Origin: Jackrogersella multiformis
Taxonomy: Eukaryota > Ascomycota > Sordariomycetes > Xylariales > Hypoxylaceae
Assembly (NCBI GenBank): GCA_902806575.1
Contig: CADCXD010000001.1
Span: forward strand, 1,798,001-1,862,000
DNA length: 64,000 bases
Reading direction: 5' to 3'
The position numbers and the translations under genes were made by a program. Positions 55,404-64,000 of this stretch are shown here, in pieces. Positions within the stretch are counted from its first letter, which is position 1. Each line of letters starts with the position of its first letter. A model generated the notes under the pieces. That model did no database searches. It was not told the DNA's origin and worked only from the letters and a program-made list of their open reading frames with translations.

Positions 55404-57286
55404 CTAATCATCATCTTCGGTTCGATCTCTGCGGGGCGCGCGCTCGCTGCGATCGCCACCACCACCAGCGGCACCTCCTCCTCGGCGTGCACCTCCCATT
55501 CCGCCGCCGGATCCCGAAGGTCCAATGCCCGCAATCGCTAGGCGTCGCTCAAGCTCGTCCGTCTCGCGCCTCTTATGCGCCTCGGCACTGGCTTGCTCGC
55601 GACGTAGGTTGGCGATTACGTTTCGGAGGATCACCTTCCATCCCTCGATGCGGTCGCCCACCTCGCGCCACTGCTTCTCGCCGAAGACACGGTAGAAGGT
55701 GTGGTGAACGAGGAAAACCTTCTTCAGCTGGGATAGCTTGCCCTCGACAAGCCCGGCGCGGATGACGTCGATCGTCCACATCTCTACCTCCTCGGACGGG
55801 ATCTGAAGTGCCTTCGCAATACTGGCGTAGGGGATCTCGTGGTTGGGTGTGCTCGCAGCAAGGCTAGCGAAGGTAAGAAGTCGAATCTTGCGGCGAAGCT
55901 TGTCGCCATCTAGGTGTTCCTTCTCGATGAATCCTTCATGCTCGTCATTGAAATCGTTGTAATCCTCCAAGTCCTTTTCGGCGAAGATCACAAGAAGTTC
56001 ATGGTAGAGAGGATGTGACTCGGAGAGCGCCTGAATAGCTGGTACAGCGAGAAGGTCTTGGAAATCGTTGTGAGTCGGGGACAGAAGAGCTGTCTTCAGA
56101 GCACGGAGAGCTATTTTCTGAGCCTCTTCTGACTTAATCTCATCCTCGTCGAAGGTGCGCAGAGCAATAAGAACATGTCGGTACGAGGTCCTGTAGAATT
56201 GTCTGGTTAGTGATTGAATCCATAGTCGAGGTTTTCCGGGGTTGACACTCACTCCTCGTCACCTCCATCATGAGCGATCTCAGCAACTTCCATGTATAGC
56301 TTTCGCTGATCGTCCTCATCTGTTTCCCACTGCTGAAGCCAAACTCCGAGTTCTGGCAAGCATCGCTTGAGGGTGTCGTAAAAGCCATTGAGCTTCACGA
56401 ATCGCAAGATTGCCATGAAGACATTGTAGCGAAGCGCATTATCTCGCTCACTGTCGGGCTTGAGTAGGTTGAAGATAGTGGTGAGCGCATTAAGCGCAAG
56501 ACCAGGACCATGAACAGGCGAGGAAGTAATGGGCTTCGTGAGATTGTCGCATACGCGCGGGAGAAACATGCCGACGTTGTCGGATTGCAGGACTAGGTAA
56601 ATGAGAAGGTTGTAGCTCGACTGGAACTCCTTCTCGGGCACGGCGTGGAGAGCGGGTGATGCGAGGACGATTTTCTTGAGGGCCTCATCTTTCTGGTCCT
56701 TCTCGAGTAGCGGCTTGACTTCTTCGCCGATGTGGAGGTAGTCGGCCATTTCCTGCGCGAGTTCTGCGAAAGTGCCGTCGACAAAGACGCGCTGCTGCGA
56801 CTGCTCCTCCTCTTGAGCGGCCATAGTGACGAATCGGTTACGTAAGATTCGGTAACGAGTGACTCGGTCGCTAGGGATTTGCTTGCTGGAAATGAGTTCC
56901 TCGAGTCGTTTGGTAACAGCGTGTAGGAATTTAGAGATTCTGAGGCGCTTAGCCTGTTGGTCTGGAAGGGGTGTCTCTGGGTAGGCGGTTGGCGTTGGGA
57001 TATCACTAATACCACGATCGTCGTCGTCGTCGTCGTCGTTGCGGTGGTCGCTATCCTTGCGGTCACTATTGTGTTCTGAGGTAGAAACAGAAGAAGCGTC
57101 TGTGTCAGACTCCGAATCAGTTGATCTCCAGTATCGTCGGCTGCGACGTTCAAGCTTTCGGCGGCGTCCTGATCGGGTGCCAGGAAAAGCTCGGTCTTCG
57201 AAAACTTCTTCTGGAATGGAATAAGTGAAGTGCAAATTTGGAGAATTGCGCTGTGTGTTAGCGGGGTTAGCGTTATTGTAGCTCAT
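55404..57286 (-). CDS. translation initiation factor eIF3 subunit M with N-terminal extension
   Basis: PCI-domain subunit of eIF3 that helps assemble the 43S preinitiation complex. Exons 57286-56253 and 56190-55404, intron 62 nt. The canonical eIF3m begins at the ATG at 56824 (MAAQEEEQSQQRVFVDGTFA) and would be 452 residues, the normal family size. The PCI domain is in the C-terminal half (IPYASIAKALQIPSEEVEMW), followed by EGWKVILRNVIANLRREQAS and a Gly/Arg-rich tail. Upstream of 56824 the same frame stays open for 154 codons to the ATG at 57286, with coding-like content: FTYSIPEEVFEDRAFPGTRS, a basic segment GRRRKLERRSRRYWR, an Asp run, and a helical KFLHAVTKRLEELISSKQ. The whole frame gives 606 residues. 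Whether the extension is translated as part of eIF3m is unknown. Confidence 0.9.
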
Positions 57287-57921
57287 CTTGGAGGAGGGGG
57301 CCAAGGTATTGGCCGAAGATTATCCGGAGTGGAAGGAAATAGCTTCATCCGAAGTTTACCCGAGATTGTAGGTTGCGGAGTTGATGTTTTTCCGGTCCGA
57401 ATGAGAAATGTTGATGTGGGGCTTTTATTTTGTTTTGCCAAGAAAAGTTCCGGGGCTAGGTGGTGTGGCTAGTGGGGCTCCTAGGTACGTGTCCAGCCAT
57501 TGTTGCTGAGTCACGGGTGTTTACAATTTGGTGCGGGGACATTTTTAGAGGGGCGGGAGCTAGGTTCGGGTACGTAACTATTGTGGCGGGTGCAGTGATT
57601 AGGTACGCATGCACCTGCCTTAATACATATTTACGGATATCTGAATTAGACAATTCTTTTACGCCGTTTAACAATTCTTTAACTAATATTCTTGTTTATT
57701 TCTCTTATGTTTAGCTACGTATTTAGCTACGTGTTAACAGTTACTTAACTTACATATCCTTTATATTTGTAAATCTATTAATATCCGCATAAATATAACT
57801 ATCATTATGGCTTAACCCGAGATAGTACATATCTATGTAGGTATTCTTAGAATTCCAGTGTGTTTTAAGGTTGCTAAGAGCTTTGGAGGATTGTGAGATG
57901 ACAACCTTGCGATACCTACCT

Positions 57922-57947
57922 TACCTACCTACCTAGGTAGGTAGGTA
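57922..57947. repeat. 26-bp perfect palindrome built on ACCTAGGT
   Basis: Three TACC units, the CTAG centre and three GGTA units form a perfect palindrome centred between 57934 and 57935. It is the longest member of the ACCTAGGT family noticed in this window. Confidence 0.9.
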
Positions 57948-58454
57948 TTACTAAGTAGTTATATCAATCGCTTTCTGATAATGAATGTAGCATCTAAATT
58001 TGCTGTGATCTTAGATTTCGGTCCTAAGGCTTGAGAATTGGCATTTGATTATGTGCTACGTAAGTACCTTAAATAATAAGTGCTACATCTATTCCGCAAC
58101 GGCTTGAGAGGGATGTCATAATAAAGATGTAGGTATTATGTATTATGTGATTAGAATACTACCAACCCAGCGTACAGAGTTCATAAGGAATCGAGAGAAT
58201 TGCTATGTTTTGTTCGACAATATTTACCACCTACCTACCTAGATAGGCAGGTTAGGTTACATGTTATCCTGGCCTATGACCGTTTAAATTCCGAGAGATA
58301 GTAGAAACATTAGTGACAATATCTTACGATATGCGTAATACATAAAGCATCAATAAAAGCTGAGGTGAGATAACCGCAAATAAGTATCAGGATCTGAGGT
58401 CATCGCAATTGTAGTCCATAATACTAATAATCAAGCATTTAAAGCTACAGTAGC

Positions 58455-58615
58455 TCATATGGATATATGGATTATGTAAATGAAATTTTTAGTCTCTAGT
58501 GTTGGAGAGACATATCCATATGATCTATCCTAAGCTTCTATTACACTAGTGTAGTAGCCATAGCGAACTTTCCAAGAATGAGAAGATACTACCTACATAT
58601 TAGTAGAAAGTTCGC
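58455..58615. repeat. cluster of perfect inverted repeats
   Basis: Arms TCATATGGATAT (58455-58466) and ATATCCATATGA (58512-58523) are perfectly complementary. GCGAACTTTC (58563-58572) and GAAAGTTCGC (58606-58615) form a second pair. TACACTAGTGTA (58542-58553) is a palindrome between them. The AT-rich, hairpin-rich 160 bp could be a small non-autonomous element or a structured transcript. Confidence 0.7.
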
Positions 58616-60203
58616 CGAGTATACGTCACGGACATCCACGGTAGCAACTTGGAAGGTCATTGCGTGTTTAGGTGATATCGGCTTGGCTGCTTGGTTATCG
58701 TGAAGTGCCGCTTATCTGCTGCAGCCGGGGAATACTTAGATACCTGTCATCTTGTCTAATGTGACTGATTGGCTAATAGAGAGGAACGTCTTTCTCCACT
58801 TTCCTAATATGGACTGATGAATGAATGCCTTGCTTCTCTTCATCGCGAACCCCTGAACGCCATGAAGTTTAAGGTGAAACAGTTCCTCTATGTCTCCACA
58901 GCGTCCAGGCTTTCGAGGCCCATTCAATTCTTCGAGGTTATTCCTTGAACTTATTTTGTACGAAATATGTAAACAATTGAAGGTTTCCGAAGATTCTGAT
59001 TGGGACATGCTTGTTCGTGAGGCAGGTTGCTGCCAGCCCCAGTCTCACATACCTCCATTAGGTACTGACTATACCGAAGAGGGATGAACATGTCAGACAT
59101 CGAGGTTAAGGGAGGCTTTCGGTCGTGATACGTTGATCCCGTACGATGACACTGGTGTGCCGGCTTAGTTTCTAGGGACGATCAGTAGCCGGATCTTCAA
59201 GACTACCTATTTCGTACACAATAGTTTATATTAGGGTTGGAATATGCATGCTAATGTATTATATTACATACTCTAGTGTATGTGGCAGGAAACCGGGCGA
59301 AGGATTAGATATTAGGTAGGCTTAACGGAAAGGTGGTTCATGGAAGTGATGACTAGATGTAATATTAAAGGACCACGTACAATAATATCTGGATACCCTT
59401 CAAGCGCCAACACATTATATTAGTATATTAAAGCCTCTTCCAGTTTCTCCTCCCTTACTGACAAACATGTTCTCGAACGATTTATACCATTGATATTAGT
59501 ATAATTCGGAACCCCAATCTCCAACGCACGACATTAGGTTACCGATTTTCAGGAACCAATATTTAGCGCGACGGCCGAGACGCGCATCAATTGACCTTTA
59601 CACGGCCTCCACCCAGTCGATAGGTGGGAAACGGCCCTGTCATGCGACCGTTTGATCTCCGGGGTCTTTGAGCGAGCAGTACCTTCAACATACCTAGGTA
59701 TTTGGGTAGACACAACCCTGAACACCAATATAATATATAAGTTTGCGCCATTAGATCAATTGGCGTGGAATTGCCCCCAAGATTTGTTCAGCTGGACAAT
59801 AAAAAATAAAGAAAGAGGCGTGCTTTCGAGATTGCCTCTGCCAAGCAAATAAGAAGTACGAAGCCATCACTGGAGGCCAAAATACCACCTATTAGAGGGG
59901 AACTTTTAGCAACCACTCGAAATCTCATCCGATATAATTCTCTCCATTTAGGTTAAAAATCACAATCAGACGTTCCTCTTTAGCTGCGACCACTCGAATT
60001 TATGCGCCGTTTCCGAAACCCATTCTTCTAACTAGCCAAGACCGATTGTGTGAAGCATCTATCTCACCCCGGCTGGTGATCTAACACGCTTCGAGTGTCG
60101 CTAGTAGGGAGGATAGCCAAAGGAAGCACCGACGGCCGAAGGAGGGACCCATCCGATATTTTTACATATCACGCGATATACCACCCGGTATTAGCAGGTC
60201 GCC

Positions 60204-63130
60204 ATGTTCGACCGGCTTAGAAATGCTCCAAAGGATAAGGGTGCGCAGCAGCTGAATAGGAAGAAACTCGAAGCTTGGCAGAAATCGCGTGAACCGTCAT
60301 CGTCAACCAGTCGTGGCGTAAAAGGAGGAGATAGCCAGTATCAATATTCGATAAGCGGCGGTCATCCGCCCCCGAGACCGTCGAGAGACCCCGATTATCC
60401 ACCCGAATCGTAAGTTCCTCTTTTTGTTATTTCAGGGAAGGGGGAGAGATATTTAAGACCTGAATTGGTCGTTGTAGAACATCCCTGATATTATATGGAG
60501 ATGTTTAACTACGCGAACATCATCGACGTCAACAGCCTCCTGCATGTTGTAGTAGTCACATGCATTTTTAGCCCCCAGTGGAAGCGAATTGGAGGATCGA
60601 ACGAATGATTCCGGACACAAAACGCTCAAGAGGATCACCATCCTTCGCACCGCATTCGTTATCGCACTCTGTCGCACTCGTTCCTGTTCGTCGCAGTTGT
60701 CGCACATGTTCAATACATCGCATTTTCAGGATCTTCCTATATACAATACAAGATGCTAACTCCACAATATCGCAGTCGCCAGAATCATCCGAGTCTCCTT
60801 CCCGCTCCCGCGGTGCAGGCACCGAGCCAATATCGCAATTCGGGCTACGGCCGACCGGTCTCTTCCATCTACTCGCAACCGTCGCCGGACGCCGCGAACT
60901 TCGCCGCGCAGCAGTTGCGACTCGTCTCGACCGATATTTCCCCGCCAAGTTCTCCTGACGCCTTGTCACCGAGGGATGAGTAAGTGCGACCGCTTTCTTT
61001 GTTTGTGCTTGGTGTGAAGAGATGGAAATAGCTATCCATGGATAAGGGGGAAGGAAAGAGGGAGTGACTTGTTGGGCTCGAAGGACGGCCCTAACATTGA
61101 AAGCGAAAGTGAAAGCGAAAGTGAAAGTACTTGGTAACATTCATCACTTTCTCAACCTGTCTAGGTAGACACATCACTCCCCGAGTCTTCTTTGTCTCAT
61201 AACCCGAACCTTTCTTGGAAGCTATTTTCTTCTCCTTTTCTTAGAAGTTATTTTCCTTTTCTTGGTAACAGGTTTTTAAAGTGAAAGAATAAAACACCCC
61301 CAAAAAACAATGAATAGCAAAACCTTTGGATACGCTATGGGGAAAATCAAGATCAATACCTTTTTCAACCGAATCAGAGAAATCATAAAGCTAAAGAAAA
61401 TGAAGCCGAAGCTAACATCTATCTGCTGTCTCAGGCCAAATCCAGGCGATGTCTCTCCCATCGAAGAAATTCCAGACATGTCTCAACTAGCCATAGACCC
61501 TAGGGGTCTCCCAAGATCTGATGCTCGCACCAACATTCCGATGATGCGTCGCGAACGTCGAAAGAATTCAGATGCCGCCATTACCGCCCTCCGCGAGTCC
61601 AAATCTCGCGAGAGGCTAAAGCAGCAGCGTCCGTACGGCCACGATGTGCGCTGGGACCCGAATACCGGCGAACCCACCACGGATTCGAAGGGAAGGCCCT
61701 CGCAGGTGAATCCGCAAGAGTTTGTTCAGGGGATTGGAAGTCGAGCAGGCTCGGTGTCTCCTCCCCAGGTTAAGCAGGCTCCTCAAGGCCAGACCTCGTT
61801 AGGTGATCGTTTACGCCGAATAGGACAGCCCAGCGGCTCCTCCCAAACCGAACCAGCTCCGCGACCCGAGTGGAAAGGAGCCAGTGGGCGGACGACGATC
61901 GTTGCGCCCGTGTCTGACAACAAGATGGTGGCCCCGTTAAAGATTCCTCATAAGAGCGGCAAACGTGGCGGCCGCCGGGAACCCAGTACTCTATCCCCTG
62001 TTGGCTCGGTCGAATCCGAATCAGTTTCATCTCCGCCAGCTCAAGGTTTAGGCATAGACAACACGGGCTATAACCGGGGAACGTTACCCCCTAAATCTAC
62101 TCAGCCCCTGTCACCTGCGTCACCCAATATTGCAATCACTAACCCGAATGCCCACCCACATACATACCCGAGTCCACCCCTTTCAGACGATAATACAGCC
62201 CCGGTCAGAAATCTTCAACAACAATCCCTACAGATTCCGTCGAACGATAAGGCTATTCGCAGGAAACCGGCGGGACACAACCCTCACCAGTCGACCTCGT
62301 CGTCCCTATACTCCCAACAAGACCCCTACGCAGCACCTCAAGCCCCCACTACTGTCGACACATCGCTAGACAGCTGGGCACAGCCGCCTTCCCGCTTCAG
62401 CGTGACTACGTACGCGACCTCTCAGCAATCGATGACTCCTAGAGACAGCACAGACGTTGATGAGAACGCGCCGCCTGTCCCTACTCCGCCGCAGCACTTC
62501 TCCCAGCACCAGGAACAATATTCCACATCCCAACACGCGCCAGCCAGCTCGATTCTCGACCGCAAGCGGCCCATAGTCTCCGGATACGACAACCTGGGGC
62601 CCTCCTCTCGCAAGAGCAGCGGTCCCATCGAGCCTGTCAAGATCAGCCTAGACTCATCATATTACATGACGTCCGCCATCTCCAGACCGCGCCAATCGTC
62701 CGCGTCCCCACCCCGAGGCAGTGCAATTCCTCGAGGCAACAGCTCGCGTCTGTCTATCGGCTCGCTGCCGGACAAGGAAAAGTCACTGCCTCCGGCGCCC
62801 CCGGAGACGCAATCTCTGAAGACGCAGGACCGCGTGGCGCAGCTCAACGCTAGGGTGCAGGCGCTGGGCAACCGCCGCATCAACATCAACACAGCTATTA
62901 AGCAGATGACTCAGCTGATGCCTACGGATAATATCCTGGCCAGCGCGGCGGTGATCTGCAAGCGTGAGGAAGAAAAAAGAAAAGTGGAGTGTCTGAAACT
63001 GGAGCTCTCTGAGGTCGAGCGTGAGTCTTATGAGTTGGGCTTGAAGCTCCACCGCGCGTACAAGAGGTTGGATCGTGATGCCGAGTATGAGCCCACGACT
63101 CTATGGGTGAGAAGAGTTACGGGGGCATAG
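60204..63130 (+). CDS. low-complexity conserved fungal protein with C-terminal coiled coil
   Basis: Three exons: 60204-60409, 60776-60979 and 61435-63130, 701 residues. Both introns (366 and 455 nt) are much longer than usual here, but branch sites GCTAAC and exact acceptors keep frame: PPES/RQNHPSLLPAPAV and SPRDE/PNPGDVSPIEEIP. The N-terminus is MFDRLRNAPKDKGAQQLNRK. The bulk is Ser/Pro/Gln-rich and disordered; MMRRERRKNSDAAITALRES and RWDPNTGEPTTDSKGRPSQV stand out as more conserved-looking. The last about 100 residues form a coiled coil: TQDRVAQLNARVQALGNRRI, then EEEKRKVECLKLELSEVERE, ending TTLWVRRVTGA. I recognise the general type (filamentous-fungal hypothetical) but no function. An in-frame ATG at 61310 within the second intron is not the start. 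Confidence 0.82.
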
Positions 63131-64000
63131 TTTATGGGACTATTGCTACTTTGGGTACCGAGATGTCTGTCTGGACTACGGGGAGGTATTAGGACAGGTT
63201 AGGAGGAGTAAGAGTAACGAGATTTGGACGATTGGGGTATTATTGAAAACCTTATCTTCTGTGCTCGAGTGTGGCACCTACGGCAGACGTGGAATCGAAC
63301 ATGGAGCCTTGTTCTCGACAGAGGGGAAAGGAAGACGCCACTTCGAAGTTTATCCATCGCATTTCTCTTCCCTTTTTTGGTCCGTGTTCCTAAATAGGGC
63401 GGTCTGCTACTAACGACTACGCTACGGCCACGTTAAGTTACGCCACGTCATGTTACCGTTTTGCTTTTGATTTTTATTTGCTTCTTTTTATACCGACGGC
63501 ATCCAATCTCAAAGAAGAGGAGCCCAGATCGAGAAGACAAGAGAAGAACCATTGAGATACCTATGTATGTATGTAGCAAGCAGGAAGCATGGAGTTTGAC
63601 GAGATACCACATCCTTCTTCTTCCCTTTCCCTTTTGGGGTCTCTACGAGTGTAAATACATATAAGAAAGACAAAAAAAGAGATAAATAATTTGTTGTAAC
63701 TCTCATGCTTGACAGGCCTACTGAATGAGGATGCGGATGCGATGAGTAGATAGATATATGTATACTTGATACCCTGGGGAAGTTACGTTGTTATTATACG
63801 CTTGGAATTGATACAAACCTACCTATTTCACTCTCAACTTGGCCTCATTAGGTAGCTCGTATTGTAGAGGTATTAATGTGAATAACACGAGGTATGATAC
63901 ATGTTGCCTCACCACAGCTCGTAGGAAGATTAGGCAGAGAGGGAATTAAAATGGTACGTAATTTATTATCAACTTAACTCGGTTGCAGGTCAGAACTACG
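63131..64000. other. 3' flank and intergenic sequence
   Basis: 870 bp after the stop at 63130, with no gene recognised before the window ends. Confidence 0.45.

Larger units (their letters stand above)
57287..60203. other. gene-poor block with inverted repeats and a long ACCTAGGT palindrome
   Basis: 2.9 kb, AT-rich, without a convincing gene. A 26-bp perfect palindrome of TACC/GGTA around ACCTAGGT lies at 57922-57947. A cluster of inverted repeats lies at 58455-58615. A 65-codon frame near 58.9 kb is mildly protein-like but unsupported. The left end is the promoter side of eIF3m. Confidence 0.5.

Noticed and set aside
56593..57153. 186-codon minus-strand Ser/Thr-rich frame overlapping eIF3m
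   Set aside because: Out-of-frame shadow of the eIF3m exon.
58890..59087. 65-codon plus-strand frame with some protein-like text
   Set aside because: Too short, no upstream exon identified, not recognisable; left as unsupported.
61310..61434. In-frame ATG and 41-codon extension before exon 3 of the coiled-coil protein
   Set aside because: This is Lys/Asn-rich intron sequence with a GCTAAC branch site and CAG acceptor; splicing from the upstream exon gives better continuity.

Overview
The window is nuclear DNA from a filamentous ascomycete, most likely a Sordariomycete. The order cannot be fixed from sequence alone; Xylariales or Amphisphaeriales is only a guess. The evidence is eukaryotic housekeeping genes with short spliceosomal introns (mostly 49-65 nt, GTANGT donors, CTAAC-type branch sites, TAG or CAG acceptors), protein sequences that look like filamentous-fungal versions, and broad AT-leaning intergenic DNA. 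There is no rRNA, tRNA, CRISPR array, prophage or intact transposon that I can support.

Layout, left to right. 3.8-4.6 kb: a Ser/Pro-rich conserved fungal protein (-). 8.7-11.4 kb: a FAN1-type DNA repair nuclease (-), divergent from a Dpy-30/Sdc1 COMPASS subunit (+) at 11.8 kb. 13.2-13.9 kb: ribosomal protein S13/uS15 (-). 14.5-15.0 kb: a possible frameshifted gene remnant. 15.9-16.9 kb: a DUF3632-like protein (+). 18.4-18.7 kb: a small acidic hypothetical (-). 19.6-20.9 kb: enolase (-). 22.4-25.6 kb: an M1 aminopeptidase of the Ape2/Aap1 group (-), with a candidate alternative mitochondrial first exon. 27.0-29.3 kb: the Prp28 splicing helicase (-), divergent from a mitochondrial ribosomal protein of the MrpL25/mL59 family (+). 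31.1-32.0 kb: the diphthamide J-protein Dph4 (+). 32.8-33.9 kb: a 14-3-3 protein (-). 37.4-38.0 kb: the mitochondrial F1 ATPase inhibitor (+), convergent with nucleoporin Nsp1 (-) at 38.3-40.6 kb. 41.6-43.3 kb: an acidic-motif protein that I join from two reading frames (+). 44.9-46.6 kb: eIF2 gamma (-). 49.6-51.2 kb: a four-helix membrane protein (+). 52.6 kb: a small mitochondrial membrane protein (+). 53.9-54.6 kb: UMP/CMP kinase (+). 55.4-57.3 kb: eIF3m (-) with an unusual N-terminal extension. 60.2-63.1 kb: a low-complexity conserved fungal protein with a C-terminal coiled coil (+).

The genes do not form a pathway, metabolic cluster or operon. Most are core housekeeping: translation (uS15, eIF2 gamma, eIF3m, Dph4 for eEF2 modification, mitoribosome), splicing, nuclear transport, glycolysis and nucleotide metabolism. 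Between them lie large gene-poor blocks, notably 4.6-8.7, 33.9-37.4, 46.6-49.6 and 57.3-60.2 kb. These contain many copies of a short self-complementary motif, ACCTAGGT, flanked by TACC/GGTA repeats. That motif is the most unusual window-wide signal.

Exon models were built by hand: frames were checked across each junction, total lengths were divisible by three, and lengths were compared with the expected family size. No RNA data or database search was available. Several apparent open-frame starts use non-ATG codons; starts given here are ATG codons checked in the sequence.
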